Positions 29,773-41,725 of a stretch of DNA of 64,000 nt are shown in pieces. Numbering within the stretch: position 1 is the stretch's first letter; every line of letters begins with the position of its first letter. The notes beneath the pieces were generated by a model, which was not told where the DNA came from, did no database searches, and saw only the letters and a program-made list of their open reading frames with translations. Position numbers and translations under genes: made by a program. This DNA is from Gallionellales bacterium GWA2_54_124 (GTDB lineage: Bacteria > Pseudomonadota > Gammaproteobacteria > Burkholderiales > Gallionellaceae), in assembly GCA_001801025.1 (NCBI GenBank), contig MGWO01000004.1, positions 62,001 through 126,000 on the forward strand, in the 5' to 3' direction.

Positions 29773-29898
29773 TACCATCCTTTAAACCAACGGGCATCTC
29801 TGCCCCGGTGATGCAAACAATCCGTACATTAACCAGCAAAGTTCTGTAACAAAACTTGCTGCGCGACGAAACTGTTCGCCGCACCTTTGAAACTTTAA

Positions 29899-31371
29899 TT
29901 ACGCAAACCAGGGCGCACGTGCCGCCATAATCAGCGCATTGGCCACATCCGCATCCAGACCGGACAACTCCACTAACTCATCGACATCCAGATCGGCCAA
30001 CTGCTCCTGAGTCGTAACACCCTTGACGGCCAGCTCACGGGCCAGTTCGTCACTCATACCGTCCAGCTTGAGTAAACCGTCGATACCGTGCTCGACCTTC
30101 TCCTCACTGACCAGCGCAGCATTCAACAGCGCATTGCGCGCACGACTGCGCAACTCATTGACGGTATCTTCGTCGAACGTCTCAATTTCAAGCATCTCTT
30201 CAACAGGTACATAGGCAACCTCTTCGAGCGTCGCAAAACCTTCCTGAACGAGAATATCAGCGACTTCTTCGTCAACATCGAGCTTTTCCATGAAAATTGC
30301 ACGTGTTTTAACGAATTCCTGATCGTGCTTTTCCTGAGCCTGCTCAACGGTCATGATATTGAGCTCCCAACCTGTCATCTCACTGGCCAGTCGAACGTTC
30401 TGACCGCCGCGACCGATCGCCTGCGCCAGATTTTCTTCTTCAACCACAACGTCCATGCTGTGACGATCCTCATCGACCACGATACTGGAAACTTCAGCGG
30501 GCGCGAGCGAGTTGATCACGTAAGTCGCCGGATCTTCGGACCACAAGATGATATCTACGCGCTCACCTGCCAACTCGTTGGTCACGCTTTGCACACGCGA
30601 ACCGCGCATACCGACACAGGTACCGATAGGATCGATACGCTGATCATGCGATTGCACCGCAATCTTTGCGCGCGAACCCGGATCGCGTGCCGCACCGACG
30701 ATTTCCAGCAAATTCTCTTCGATTTCAGGCACTTCCAATTCGAACAGCTTGACCAGCAAATCAGTCGACGTACGCGACAAAATCACCTGAGGACCACGCG
30801 GACCGCGATCGACACGCAGCAAATGCGCTCTGACGCGATCGCCGATGCGCATATTTTCCTTAGGAATCATCTGATCACGTGGCAATAAGGCTTCGATTTT
30901 GCCAAACTCGACAATCGCACTACCGCGTTCCAGACGCTTAACCGTGCCGGAAACCAGATGCTCCTTACGATCCATAAAGTCAGCCAGAATCTGCTCACGC
31001 TCAGCATCGCGAATTTTCTGGAAAATAACCTGCTTGGCAGCCTGCGCGCCGATACGTCCGAAATCAACCGACTCCAATGGCTCTTCAATAAAACCGCCCA
31101 GCGCAATAGCCGGATCGCGCTTTAACGCCTCTTCGAGCTTGATATGTAAATCCGGCGTCTCAAACGTTTCATCGTCCATTACCTCCCAGCAACGGAAGGA
31201 TTCGAACTCACCCGTATTGCGGTCGATTGCAACCCGCACATCGGCTTCATCTTCAAATCGCTTCTTGGTAGCGGACGCCAACGCTGATTCCAGCGCAGAA
31301 AAAACAACTTCCTTGTCCACGTTCTTTTCACGTGACAACGCATCTACCAGCAACAAAACTTCACGACTCAT
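29899..31371 (-). CDS. nusA: Transcription termination/antitermination factor NusA
   Basis: NusA binds RNA polymerase and affects pausing, termination and antitermination. The 490-residue protein matches the long proteobacterial form: an N-terminal polymerase-binding domain ([15 protein letters not shown]), an S1 domain ([16 protein letters not shown]), two KH domains ([15 protein letters not shown] and [13 protein letters not shown]), and two C-terminal acidic repeats (around residues 365-425 and 440-490, the latter ending [13 protein letters not shown]). It is preceded by rimP and followed, after a 126-base gap without a gene, by infB. Confidence 0.97.
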   Translation of the reverse strand: MSREVLLLVDALSREKNVDKEVVFSALESALASATKKRFEDEADVRVAIDRNTGEFESFRCWEVMDDETFETPDLHIKLEEALKRDPAIALGGFIEEPLESVDFGRIGAQAAKQVIFQKIRDAEREQILADFMDRKEHLVSGTVKRLERGSAIVEFGKIEALLPRDQMIPKENMRIGDRVRAHLLRVDRGPRGPQVILSRTSTDLLVKLFELEVPEIEENLLEIVGAARDPGSRAKIAVQSHDQRIDPIGTCVGMRGSRVQSVTNELAGERVDIILWSEDPATYVINSLAPAEVSSIVVDEDRHSMDVVVEEENLAQAIGRGGQNVRLASEMTGWELNIMTVEQAQEKHDQEFVKTRAIFMEKLDVDEEVADILVQEGFATLEEVAYVPVEEMLEIETFDEDTVNELRSRARNALLNAALVSEEKVEHGIDGLLKLDGMSDELARELAVKGVTTQEQLADLDVDELVELSGLDADVANALIMAARAPWFA

Positions 31372-31413
31372 ACCATCTCTCCGGCTATACGCTCAAGCTG
31401 CGAGCATTAAATT

Positions 31414-31839
31414 CTAAAATGTCGGCACTAAACGTGCCTTGTCTACATTGGTCAACTCGATTGCGACCGGAACACCCTCTACATCCAACTGCATAACACC
31501 GTCGTTAATTTCACCGATCACACCGATAAAATTTTTGCGCGCTGCAATCGGCATACGCAACTTAATCTGCGCTTTTTGCCCGACAAAGCGAATAAAATCC
31601 GCCTCCTTTTTCAATGCACGATCAAGACCGGGCGAAGACACTTCAAGCCGGTCATAATCAATATTCTCAACCGTAAACAAGCGCGTCAACTGATTGCTGA
31701 CGACCTGACAATCTTCCACAGCAATACCCTCAGGCTTGTCGATAAACACGCGCAACAAACCACGACCTGCGCGTTCAACATCGACTAACTCATAGCCTAA
31801 GCCACTTACCGTCACTTCTATTAGCTTCACAACATCCAT
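31414..31839 (-). CDS. rimP: Ribosome maturation factor RimP
   Basis: RimP assists 30S subunit maturation. The 141-residue protein begins at the ATG at 31839 ([20 protein letters not shown]), which fits the family start; an in-frame ATG 30 codons upstream adds residues unlike any RimP. Recognisable blocks are [17 protein letters not shown], the [12 protein letters not shown] motif, and the SH3-like C-terminal part ([15 protein letters not shown]). It is the first gene of the rimP-nusA-infB operon. The promoter should lie in 31840-32005, though no clear elements are pointed out. Confidence 0.96.
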   Translation of the reverse strand: MDVVKLIEVTVSGLGYELVDVERAGRGLLRVFIDKPEGIAVEDCQVVSNQLTRLFTVENIDYDRLEVSSPGLDRALKKEADFIRFVGQKAQIKLRMPIAARKNFIGVIGEINDGVMQLDVEGVPVAIELTNVDKARLVPTF

Positions 31840-32005
31840 GTTCGCAACCCACAAATAAAAAACGGGCACAAAGCCCATCAATAAACCGCGCGGATTATAC
31901 CAAAAAATACCGCACAAAGGAACTACCAATCAGCCGTTTTTTTGCATCCATACCGCAGGCAGACGTTTTATGGAAAATTCCCCTGCCAGCGGCGTACTGA
32001 ACACC

Positions 32006-33610
32006 TCAGAATTCGTCCTGATATCGCACCGTAATAGGATAACGCCAGTCCTTTCCGTAACCCCGCTCAGTAATTCTGACACCCGTTGCTGACTGACGAC
32101 GCTTGTATTCGCTGCTTTGTATCAAACGCACAACCCGGCGCACATCGGCTTCCTGATAACCCGATGCAACAATCTCAGGAATAGAGAGATTGTTTTCAAC
32201 ATAGCAACTCATAATGCCATCCAGTACCTCGTAAGGCGGCAAACTATCCTGATCCGTCTGATCGTGACGCAATTCAGCAGTGGGTGCACGGGTAATGATG
32301 CGCACAGGAATCACCTGACCTTGCGTGTTGCGATAACGCGCCAGACGATACACCAGCAATTTACCCACATCCTTCAGCACCGAAAAACCCCCGGCCATAT
32401 CGCCATACAGCGTCGCATAGCCCACGCTCATCTCAGATTTATTACCCGTCGTCAGCACCAGCGAGCCCAGCTTATTGGATAAAGCCATCAGCAAATTGCC
32501 GCGTATACGCGCCTGTAAGTTTTCTTCAGTCGTATCCTCAGGCCTTCCTGCGAAACTATCCTTGAGCACAGCCATATAACTCTTCATAACCGGCTCGATA
32601 CTAAATTCATCGTATCTGACACCCAACATCCGGATCATTTCCCGTGAATCATCCAGACTGATCTGCGCGGTATAGGGCGATGGCATCATTACCGCATGAA
32701 CCTTATCCGCCCCCAGGGCATCCACCGCAATCGCCAGCGTCAGTGCAGAATCGATGCCGCCTGACAGCCCAAGCAAGACACCCTTAAAACCATTCTTACC
32801 GATGTAATCCTTCAAACCCAATACCAGCGCCTGATAAACAGCCGCCTCCTGCATCGGCAATACCGCAATATCACCAATGGGCGCACCATCCGAACCGATC
32901 GAAATATAGGACAACGCCTCTTCGAAAATTGCGCTTTGCGCTATTAGGCGTCCCGAACGATCCATCGCAAAAGAGCCGCCATCGAACACCAGCTCATCCT
33001 GCCCCCCCACCATATTGGCATACACGACAGCCATATCTGTTTCAGAAATACGCTGCCGAACGACTTCATGACGCGACGCCAGCTTCTCGACAGAGTAAGG
33101 CGAAGCATTCAAAACCAGCAATACCTCAGCACCTGCTTGCACAGACATCCTTGCGGCCTCTGACTCCCAGACATCAGCACAAATATTGAGCCCAAAATGA
33201 ATCCCGCTCAATTCAAACACCAGAGGCTCAACGCCACTGGAAAAATACCGCTCCTCGTCGAATACGGCGTAATTGGGCAGAAAGTGCTTGAAATACGTTG
33301 CTTCAACACGGCCGTCCCGTAACAGGGATGCCGCGTTGTAATATTTGCCATCCTGCTCGTGCGGATGCCCGACGATCACGGCAATACCCGAAATATTCCG
33401 AGCAAGCTCAGACAAGCTGGCCGTGCAGGACTTATAAAACCCACTGCGCAACAACAAATCTTCCGGAGGATATCCGCACAAACTCAGTTCAGGTGTGAGC
33501 ATCAGTTGCGCACCTGCCTGACAGGCTCGCTGTGCCGACTGTAAAATTTTCGCGGAATTTACCGCCAGATCACCTAAAACACAGTTGATTTGCGCAATAG
33601 CCAGTTTCAT
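32006..33610 (-). CDS. nadE: Glutamine-dependent NAD+ synthetase
   Basis: NadE makes NAD from nicotinate adenine dinucleotide, ATP and glutamine. The 534-residue protein has two parts. The N-terminal nitrilase-type glutaminase (about 1-260) shows Glu in LTPELSLCGYPPEDLL, Lys in YFKHFLPNY, and Cys in LNICADVWE. The C-terminal synthetase shows the P-loop-like GLSGGIDSALTLAIA, and GNKSEMSVGYATLYGDMAGGF. This two-domain form uses glutamine rather than free ammonia. It is a single gene between rimP and the porin gene, on the same strand as both. Confidence 0.97.
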   Translation of the reverse strand: MKLAIAQINCVLGDLAVNSAKILQSAQRACQAGAQLMLTPELSLCGYPPEDLLLRSGFYKSCTASLSELARNISGIAVIVGHPHEQDGKYYNAASLLRDGRVEATYFKHFLPNYAVFDEERYFSSGVEPLVFELSGIHFGLNICADVWESEAARMSVQAGAEVLLVLNASPYSVEKLASRHEVVRQRISETDMAVVYANMVGGQDELVFDGGSFAMDRSGRLIAQSAIFEEALSYISIGSDGAPIGDIAVLPMQEAAVYQALVLGLKDYIGKNGFKGVLLGLSGGIDSALTLAIAVDALGADKVHAVMMPSPYTAQISLDDSREMIRMLGVRYDEFSIEPVMKSYMAVLKDSFAGRPEDTTEENLQARIRGNLLMALSNKLGSLVLTTGNKSEMSVGYATLYGDMAGGFSVLKDVGKLLVYRLARYRNTQGQVIPVRIITRAPTAELRHDQTDQDSLPPYEVLDGIMSCYVENNLSIPEIVASGYQEADVRRVVRLIQSSEYKRRQSATGVRITERGYGKDWRYPITVRYQDEF

Positions 33611-33694
33611 AACTTCTCAGTCATACATTAGGGGTTCACATCTTATTCCATTTGCCCGCCAAAAAGAACGCGGTTTACCAATCCAGAACGCAAA

Positions 33695-33722
33695 AAAAGC
33701 GGGCTGTCACCAGCCCGCTTTT
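33695..33722 (-). terminator. Rho-independent terminator after the OmpA-type gene
   Basis: A 12-bp stem (AAAAGCGGGCTG with CAGCCCGCTTTT) and a four-base TCAC loop lie 17 bases beyond the porin stop. On the minus strand the stem ends in a T-rich run. Confidence 0.92.
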
Positions 33723-33739
33723 AACGTTAACTGAAAATA

Positions 33740-34789
33740 TTACTCAGTTACGCGTACTTGCTTTGACTCTCTAACGACTGAGTTGATTTCAACACGGCGG
33801 TTCTGAGCGCGACCTGCTTTAGTCTTGTTGTCAGCAACAGGACGAGTTGAAGCTTCACCCTTGGTTGTGATACGAGCTGCAGAAACACCCTTCTTAACCA
33901 GATAAGCCTTAACTGATTCTGCGCGTGACAGAGACAGTTTTTGATTTAATTTTTCTGAACCACGGCTGTCTGTATGGCCGGTAACAGCCAGATTAGAGTC
34001 TTTGTACTTAGCTGCAAAATCAACCACTTCATTCAATTTCTTGTCAGCCGCAGGCTTCAGTTTAGCAGAGCTGGTATCGAAATTAGCACCTTCGATTGTC
34101 ACTGGCTTGTCGGTAAAAATGGTCTTCTCAACAACCTTTGGTGCAACAGGAGCAGGCTTAGCCACTTCCTTAACAACTACCGGAGCTACAACTGCTGCAG
34201 CAACCGCAGCTGGCGCGATGCTGTCGAAGTAGTAATTCAAACCGATCGTAAAATTGTTGTTATTAAGCTTCTGTGTATTGTTGTTAAATTTGTCAGATAC
34301 GGTTGTGTACTCACCCGCAACACTCCAGTGAGGTGCGAACTTGTATTCAACGCCCAGACCCAGATGCGCGCCTGAACCTGTACCTGTCACAGCAATACCC
34401 TTAGCCGCTACAGAAGCATAACCCAGCTTGGCGTACGGCAACCAGTTGCCTGATGGCAGACCCAGCTTTACGTCCAGACCGAGCGCATCGCTACCGTAAT
34501 TACGAACAACACCAGGAGTAGCCGTTGCATGGTCAACTTTTTGATTGAAGTCAGCAAAACCATTCACACCCAACAGAAAACCACCCATATCCCAGTTGTA
34601 ACCACCTTCCAGACCGTATGTGCTGGCGTTCTTTGCAGACGCTGAAGCCGCCGCAGTCGCACCCGTTACATCTGAATTGTTATTACCAGCTTTAACGCCG
34701 ATCCAGCCGCCGGTGAACTCACCCGCCTGTGCAACAGAAATACTCAACAGCGCAGCGGCCAGAGCAATACTCATTGTGCTTTTTTTCAT
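33740..34789 (-). CDS. OmpA-family outer-membrane protein
   Basis: The 349-residue protein has a signal peptide (MKKSTMSIALAAALLSISVAQA). An eight-stranded-type beta-barrel follows (about 23-190, with alternating aromatic patterns such as GGWIGVKAGNN and SVAGEYTTVSDKF), then a Pro/Ala/Val hinge (about 195-225). The C-terminal OmpA domain (about 230-340) binds peptidoglycan and carries the recognised motif around GHTDSRGSEKLNQKLSLSRA and GRAQNRRVEI. It anchors the outer membrane to the wall. It is transcribed alone, with a strong terminator after it and AAGGATAAAAA before its ATG. It is distinct from true OmpA by its short hinge; the exact name is left open. Confidence 0.93.
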   Translation of the reverse strand: MKKSTMSIALAAALLSISVAQAGEFTGGWIGVKAGNNNSDVTGATAAASASAKNASTYGLEGGYNWDMGGFLLGVNGFADFNQKVDHATATPGVVRNYGSDALGLDVKLGLPSGNWLPYAKLGYASVAAKGIAVTGTGSGAHLGLGVEYKFAPHWSVAGEYTTVSDKFNNNTQKLNNNNFTIGLNYYFDSIAPAAVAAAVVAPVVVKEVAKPAPVAPKVVEKTIFTDKPVTIEGANFDTSSAKLKPAADKKLNEVVDFAAKYKDSNLAVTGHTDSRGSEKLNQKLSLSRAESVKAYLVKKGVSAARITTKGEASTRPVADNKTKAGRAQNRRVEINSVVRESKQVRVTE

Positions 34790-34915
34790 TTTTTATCCTT
34801 CTGGTGTAATTAAAATTTTTAATCGGCATCCAACCGATATTGTTCGCCATTGTATCTCAACAACCCCCAAACCCGACGACTGTTGCATAAATACAACAGC
34901 GTATTTTACTAAAGT

Positions 34916-35659
34916 TTAAGCCGACACCGACCGCTGCCGCCTTGCTTCAAACAGGAAAATTCCGGTACTCACAGAGACATTCAGGCTTTCCACGCTGCCC
35001 AGCATCGGGATGCGCACCAGTTCATCACAAGTTTCCATGGTCAGACGCCGCAAGCCCTCGCCTTCGGCCCCCAGCACAATCGCAAGCGGCCCTGTATGCT
35101 TAAAGCCGTGCAGATCCTGCTTGGCTTCGCCCGCCGCGCCCACCACCCAGATACCCTGCTCTTTGAGTTCACGCAAAGTGCGAGCCAGATTCGTCACCGT
35201 GATATAGGGCACCGTTTCTGCCGCACCGCATGCCACCTTTTCGACCGTCGCCGTAATCCCGACCGCGCGATCTTTAGGCGCAATCACCGCATGCACACCG
35301 AATGCATCTGCACTGCGCAGACAGGCACCCAGATTATGCGGATCCTGTATCCCATCCAGCACCAGCAGCAAAGGCGGCTCGGTGAGCGTCTCCAGCACGT
35401 CGGACAGATGCTGTACACGTCTGGCTGCATCAACCCTCGCTGCCACGCCCTGATGACGAGCGCCACCCGCCATACCATCGAGGCGCGCACCATCCACCGG
35501 AATCACCCGCACCCCGCTGGCTTCAGCCAGCGCGATCAGATCTCTCATCCGCTGGTCCTGGCGCTGCGACTGCAAATAAATCTCCATCACGCCATCCGGA
35601 TTCTGACGAATCCTCGACGTCACCGCGTGAAAACCGTAAATCAATCTTAAATCAGCCAT
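34916..35659 (-). CDS. rlmB: 23S rRNA (guanosine-2'-O-)-methyltransferase RlmB
   Basis: RlmB methylates G2251 of 23S rRNA. The 247-residue SpoU-family (SPOUT) enzyme has an L30-like N-terminal substrate-binding domain ([18 protein letters not shown]) and the three SpoU motifs: [42 protein letters not shown], and [18 protein letters not shown]. The start at 35659 gives the family N-terminus MADLRLIYG and overlaps the rnr stop by eight bases; the frame also runs open upstream inside rnr, which is ignored. The two genes form the common rnr-rlmB operon. Confidence 0.97.
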   Translation of the reverse strand: MADLRLIYGFHAVTSRIRQNPDGVMEIYLQSQRQDQRMRDLIALAEASGVRVIPVDGARLDGMAGGARHQGVAARVDAARRVQHLSDVLETLTEPPLLLVLDGIQDPHNLGACLRSADAFGVHAVIAPKDRAVGITATVEKVACGAAETVPYITVTNLARTLRELKEQGIWVVGAAGEAKQDLHGFKHTGPLAIVLGAEGEGLRRLTMETCDELVRIPMLGSVESLNVSVSTGIFLFEARRQRSVSA

Positions 35660-37883
35660 GCTTTTTCTTCCCCTTTGCCGCCTTCCTTTTTGGCTTACCT
35701 GCCGGTTCTTCCTCGACCACATCCGAATGCAGGACGAAGTCTATTTTGGTACTTTCCATATCCACTTTAACCACACGCACTTCGACGCGATCGCCTAAAC
35801 GATAGCTCTGACCGGTGCGCTCACCCAGCAAATGATGCTTGGCTGCATCAAAATGGAAGTAGTCCTTACCCAGTTCTGAGATATGCACCAGCCCCTCTAC
35901 ATACAAGTCATCGAGCGATACAAACATGCCAAAACTCGTCACTGAAGAGACCGTACCGGTAAACACGCTGCCCAAATGATCGCGCATATAGAAACATTTT
36001 AGCCACGCTTCAACATCGCGCGTCGCATCATCGGCACGTCGCTCGGTCATCGAGCAATGAATCCCAAGCTCTGCCCATTTTTGCGCAGGCTTATATTGTT
36101 TGCCCTGCAATACCGCCTTGATGGCGCGATGCACCAGCAAATCCGGATAACGGCGAATTGGCGACGTAAAATGCGCATAGGCCTCATAACCCAGACCGAA
36201 GTGACCGATATTTTCCGGTTCGTACTTCGCCTGACGCAAGGAGCGCAGCATCACAGTTTGCAGCAAGGCGGCATCCGGCCGCCCCTTGATGCGCTTTAAC
36301 AATTTGGAGTAGTCGCTCGCCTGCGGCTCGTCGTCTCCTGTCAGCCCCAGACCGAATTCCTTCATAAATTCACGCAAGGCTTCCAGCTTTTCCGGTGTCG
36401 GTCCCTGATGAACGCGATACAGCACCGGATGTTGATGCGCATGCAAGAAGCCTGCCGCACAGACATTCGCCGCCAGCATGCATTCCTCGATCAGCTTATG
36501 CGCATCGTTGCGTACCACCGGTATGATGCGGTCGATCTTGCCCTGATCGGTAAAGATCATCTGCGTTTCAACCGTCTCAAAGTCAATGGCACCGCGTTTT
36601 TCACGTGCCTTGAGCAGCTTTTGGAACAACTCATACAGGTGCTGCAGATGCGGCACGATCGCCGCGTTTTGTTTTGCCAACTCGCCATCGGGTTGCGCGA
36701 GCATTTCAGCTACCTGATTGTAGGTCAGGCGCGCATTGGAATACATCACCGAAGGATAAAAACGATACTCGCCGATCTCACCCTTGGTATTGATATGCAT
36801 ATCACACACCATGCACAGGCGATCGACCTTAGGATTCAAAGAACACAGACCGTTGGATAACTCCTCTGGCAGCATCGGGATCACACGGCGCGGGAAATAC
36901 ACCGAATTCCCGCGCGAAATCGCTTCACGATCGAGCGCATCATTGGTATTCACATAGTGACTGACGTCGGCGATGGCAACCACCAGACGGTAACCGCCTT
37001 TTTCAGGCGCGCAATACACCGCATCATCAAAATCCCGGGCCGTTTCGCCATCGATGGTGACCAGCGGCAAATTGCGGATATCCTCGCGCCCTGCCCAGTC
37101 TTCAGCCGAGACGACAGGAGAAATCGCTTTTGCCTGACGCGCCGCATCGTGAGGAAATTCATAGGGCAAATCGTGCTTGCGCAATGCGATCTCAATTTCC
37201 ATGCCAGGATCGGCATAATTACCCAGCACCTGCACGATACGGCCAATCGGCTGAGCATGCTTATCAGGATGCTTGATAATTTCGAGCACCACGACTTGCC
37301 CCGCCTTAGCGCCCCCGGTCCCGCCTGCGGCAACGAGAATATCCTGCGTGATCCGGCGATTTTCTGCTACCACGAACTGGATGCCGTGTTCCTCGAACAA
37401 ACGGCCCACCACTTTGCTGTTAGCGCGCTCCAGCACTTCAACGATCTTGGCTTCAGGACGTCCACGACGATCTACGCCCGCCTGACGCACCATCACCACG
37501 TCGCCGTTGAGCACCTGATGCATTTCCTTCTCCGACAGGAACATATCAGCGCTGCCGTCTTCAGGAATCAAAAAGCCAAACCCGTCAGGATGGCCCTGTA
37601 CCTTACCTTTGACCAGATCGAGCTTATCCATCACACAGATCGCACGCTTACGATTGCGCATGATCTGCCCGTCGCGCTCCATTGCGCGCAAACGACGCGA
37701 GAACAAATCTTCTTCGTCGCGCTCAATCAGCAACAAATCCAGAAGATCATCATCGATCATAGGCGCACCATGCTCGGTCAAAATCTGCAGAATAAACTCG
37801 CGGCTAGGCAGCGGATGTTCGTATTGTTCGCGCTCGCGTTCTAAGAACGGATCCTGTAAACGTAAATTATTTTTCTTTTTCAT
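35652..37883 (-). CDS. rnr: Ribonuclease R
   Basis: RNase R is a processive 3'-5' exoribonuclease able to degrade structured RNA. The 743-residue protein has the N-terminal helix-turn-helix region ([15 protein letters not shown]), two cold-shock domains (about 70-220), the RNB catalytic domain ([18 protein letters not shown], with the metal-binding Asp cluster), an S1 domain ([17 protein letters not shown]), and a basic tail ([14 protein letters not shown]). The start is the ATG at 37883 with AAAGGA ten bases upstream; a TTG two codons further up is less likely. It is co-transcribed with rlmB. Confidence 0.97.
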   Translation of the reverse strand: MKKKNNLRLQDPFLEREREQYEHPLPSREFILQILTEHGAPMIDDDLLDLLLIERDEEDLFSRRLRAMERDGQIMRNRKRAICVMDKLDLVKGKVQGHPDGFGFLIPEDGSADMFLSEKEMHQVLNGDVVMVRQAGVDRRGRPEAKIVEVLERANSKVVGRLFEEHGIQFVVAENRRITQDILVAAGGTGGAKAGQVVVLEIIKHPDKHAQPIGRIVQVLGNYADPGMEIEIALRKHDLPYEFPHDAARQAKAISPVVSAEDWAGREDIRNLPLVTIDGETARDFDDAVYCAPEKGGYRLVVAIADVSHYVNTNDALDREAISRGNSVYFPRRVIPMLPEELSNGLCSLNPKVDRLCMVCDMHINTKGEIGEYRFYPSVMYSNARLTYNQVAEMLAQPDGELAKQNAAIVPHLQHLYELFQKLLKAREKRGAIDFETVETQMIFTDQGKIDRIIPVVRNDAHKLIEECMLAANVCAAGFLHAHQHPVLYRVHQGPTPEKLEALREFMKEFGLGLTGDDEPQASDYSKLLKRIKGRPDAALLQTVMLRSLRQAKYEPENIGHFGLGYEAYAHFTSPIRRYPDLLVHRAIKAVLQGKQYKPAQKWAELGIHCSMTERRADDATRDVEAWLKCFYMRDHLGSVFTGTVSSVTSFGMFVSLDDLYVEGLVHISELGKDYFHFDAAKHHLLGERTGQSYRLGDRVEVRVVKVDMESTKIDFVLHSDVVEEEPAGKPKRKAAKGKKKHG

Positions 37884-37937
37884 TGACAAATTTTCCTTTA
37901 GCTATAAAATGCGCGCCTTCAGCAAGAAACATTGCTT

Positions 37938-38022
37938 GCCCAGATGGCGGAATTGGTAGACGCGCACGGTTCAGGTCCGTGTGCCGCAAGGTGTGGAGGT
38001 TCGAGTCCTCTTCTGGGCACCA
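37938..38022 (+). tRNA. tRNA-Leu (anticodon CAG)
   Basis: The 85-nt class II tRNA has the acceptor stem GCCCAGA pairing with TCTGGGC, an encoded CCA, D-arm GGCGGAATTGGTAGACGC, anticodon stem CACGG/CCGTG with loop TTCAGGT (CAG at 37972-37974), a long variable arm, and T-arm GGTTCGAGTCC. It reads CUG codons. It is divergent from rnr, separated by 54 bases. Confidence 0.97.
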
Positions 38023-38030
38023 GAAACTAG

Positions 38031-38062
38031 AAATAGTCAGCGAAAGCTGGCTATTTTTTTTT
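38031..38062 (+). terminator. Terminator of the tRNA-Leu gene
   Basis: An 11-bp stem (AAATAGTCAGC with GCTGGCTATTT, one T-G pair), a GAAA tetraloop and a run of nine Ts begin eight bases beyond the tRNA CCA. Confidence 0.93.
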
Positions 38063-38115
38063 GTGCAGAATAAACAGAACAACCAAAAAATACGCACTAC
38101 GGTTACCCATAAAAC

Positions 38116-38147
38116 AAAAACGTGGCACGCTAATGCCACGTTTTTTT
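38116..38147. terminator. Bidirectional terminator beyond purA
   Basis: A 12-bp stem (AAAAACGTGGCA with TGCCACGTTTTT), a six-base loop and T-runs on both strands lie 130 bases past the purA stop. It would end the hfq-purA operon on the minus strand and back up the tRNA terminator on the plus strand. Confidence 0.88.
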
Positions 38148-38275
38148 CGTTGCCTGCCTGACCTGGCTGTTTAACAGCCAAAGTCGAACCAGGCGTCAGT
38201 CCGCGCAGCGTGTCAACCAGACGACTCACCAAGTCACACGCCGGCGGTAATACAGACTGCATCATCAATACCGCA

Positions 38276-39610
<1,335 letters not shown>

Positions 39611-39633
39611 TCAAAATTGATAATTAATAACTG

Positions 39634-40797
39634 TTAATTGACCATCGTGACAACTTGCCAGCGACTGCCGTGCAAAACAAGTTCACGATTGCATTGCAAC
39701 TCGCCCGGGTAATCAGCACTTCCCGGCAAACTTACGACGACAACCTCGCCCGCGGCACGCAATGTTGCGATTTCACAAGCAAGCGCAGCATCGTCGAGAT
39801 ATGGCGCACGGATGCCCGGCTGAGCAGCACATGCCGGCAGCAGGCGATACAGCAGACGCAGATCCATACTAAATCCGGTCGCAGCGCGCGCACGGCCAAA
39901 ACTTTTACCCAGATCGTCATAGCGTCCGCCCAGCGCAATGGCATCATGACTGCCCGCATGATAGGCCGCAAAAACCATACCGCTGTGATAATGATAACCG
40001 CGCAAATCTGCCAGATCGATGCCCACGCTAGCCACAGCGCCCTGCAATTTTTCCGAGACAGTTTGCAAATCGCTCAGCGCAGCACACACCTCAGGATAAT
40101 CGGGCAAGGACTTGCGTGCCCGCGCCAGTACCTCGTCGCAACGGCCGTACAGGGTGGGCAAGACCCGCAGTGCATCGCGCAAAACGCAGTCCAGATTTTC
40201 TGTCAGCGCCTGTAAACGTGTACCGTCCTTACTCTGCAAAGCGGCGAACAGCTCATTTTCCAGCGCTTTGCTCAGTTGAGCATGCTGAACCAACGCGCGG
40301 AATACGCCCACATGCCCAAGGTCCAGATGAACGTGCTCAACACCGATGAGCGCTAACGCCTGCAGCATCAGCTGCTGGATTTCCAGATCGCTCTCAATGC
40401 CGCCATGACCGTACAGTTCGGCACCGATCTGCAACAACTCACGGGTACGATTAAGACCTGCGGGGATGGTGTGCAGCACACTGCCTGCATAGCACAGACG
40501 CGCAACCCCCTGACGGTTGAGCAAATGCGCATCGATACGCGCCACTTGCGGGGTAATATCCGCACGCAGCGCCAGCGTACGTCCGCTTAGCTGATCCACC
40601 AGTTTGAACGTGCGCAGATCCATATCGGCGCTATCGGCAATCAGCAGCGACTCTTCATATTCGAGCAATGGCGGCGCGACCAGCTGATAACCTGATTTTC
40701 TCAATAACTCGAGCACGTCCGCACGCATTTTTTCGACACGCCAGGCTTCGACGGGCAGCATGTCTTGTATATATTCAGGCAGTAACCAATTTTGCAT
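39634..40797 (-). CDS. hisZ: ATP phosphoribosyltransferase regulatory subunit HisZ
   Basis: HisZ is a catalytically inactive relative of histidyl-tRNA synthetase that works with a short HisG in the first step of histidine synthesis and mediates feedback inhibition. The 387-residue protein keeps the class II synthetase core (WLLPEYIQDMLP, then RADITPQVARIDAH, then GRYDDLGKSFGRARAATGFS) but lacks an anticodon-binding domain. Its place between hflC and purA is typical of betaproteobacteria and implies that a short-form hisG exists elsewhere. Confidence 0.95.
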   Translation of the reverse strand: MQNWLLPEYIQDMLPVEAWRVEKMRADVLELLRKSGYQLVAPPLLEYEESLLIADSADMDLRTFKLVDQLSGRTLALRADITPQVARIDAHLLNRQGVARLCYAGSVLHTIPAGLNRTRELLQIGAELYGHGGIESDLEIQQLMLQALALIGVEHVHLDLGHVGVFRALVQHAQLSKALENELFAALQSKDGTRLQALTENLDCVLRDALRVLPTLYGRCDEVLARARKSLPDYPEVCAALSDLQTVSEKLQGAVASVGIDLADLRGYHYHSGMVFAAYHAGSHDAIALGGRYDDLGKSFGRARAATGFSMDLRLLYRLLPACAAQPGIRAPYLDDAALACEIATLRAAGEVVVVSLPGSADYPGELQCNRELVLHGSRWQVVTMVN

Positions 40798-40846
40798 TAT
40801 TTAATAAACTCACTATTTAATCTGATCCGATGCCAACACCGAAAAC

Positions 40847-41725
40847 TTACTTGCCCGCTTTACCCGAACTCTTCAGGTATTTAAAAAACGCGGAACTCGG
40901 ATCCATTACCATCACATCGCTCTTGTTCTTAAAGCTTTGTTTGTAAGCTTCCAGACTGCGATAAAAGGAATAGAACTCTGCATTCCGGCCAAAGGCCGCA
41001 GCGTATATTGAAGATGCCTTCGCATCGCCCTCACCCTTGGTGCGTTGCGCATCACGATAAGCTTCGGCCAGAATCACTTCACGCTGCTTGTCCGCATCGG
41101 CCTTGATCTTTTCGCCGTCCGCAGCACCTGATGCACGCAGCTCATTGGCTACGCGCTTGCGCTCCGCATCCATACGGCGATACACGGAATCGCTGATTTC
41201 AGACGGAAAATCCACGCGTTTAAGACGGACATCGAGCACCTGAACACCGATTTTACGCGCATCGAGATCCGCCTTAGTGCGCAGCACGTTCATGATTTCC
41301 TCGCGCTCACCCGACACGACTTCATGTATGGTGCGTTTACCGAATTCCTCACGCATGCTCGAATTGACCGTCTGCTTCAAACGGGTATTCGCGCGCACTT
41401 CATCACCGCCCACGCTGATGTAATACTGCTTTACATCGACGATGCGCCATTTGACAAATGAGTCGACCATCACGTTTTTCTTCTCAGCCGTGATGAAACG
41501 CTCAGGTTCCCCCGTATCCAGCGTCAGGATGCGCGAATCAAAATAACGCACGTTCTGTACCAGCGGAAGTTTGAAGTGCAGGCCGGGTTTGGTCTTGACA
41601 CTGACCATTTCCCCAAGCTGAAACACGATGACCGTCTGGCGCTGATCGACGATAAACAGGCTCAGACTCAGTAAAATCAGTACGAGTACCGCACCGATCA
41701 GGATATTAGCAACATTGGTTTTCAT
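40847..41725 (-). CDS. hflC: HflC, subunit of the HflKC membrane complex
   Basis: HflC with HflK forms a large ring in the inner membrane that surrounds and controls the FtsH protease. The 292-residue protein has one N-terminal membrane helix (ILIGAVLVLILLSLSLFIV), the SPFH/band-7 domain (about 25-210, with GLHFKLPLVQNVRYFDSRI), and a coiled C-terminus rich in charged residues (GEKIKADADKQREVILAEA). Its ATG overlaps the hflK stop by one base (TAATG), so the two are made together. Confidence 0.97.
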   Translation of the reverse strand: MKTNVANILIGAVLVLILLSLSLFIVDQRQTVIVFQLGEMVSVKTKPGLHFKLPLVQNVRYFDSRILTLDTGEPERFITAEKKNVMVDSFVKWRIVDVKQYYISVGGDEVRANTRLKQTVNSSMREEFGKRTIHEVVSGEREEIMNVLRTKADLDARKIGVQVLDVRLKRVDFPSEISDSVYRRMDAERKRVANELRASGAADGEKIKADADKQREVILAEAYRDAQRTKGEGDAKASSIYAAAFGRNAEFYSFYRSLEAYKQSFKNKSDVMVMDPSSAFFKYLKSSGKAGK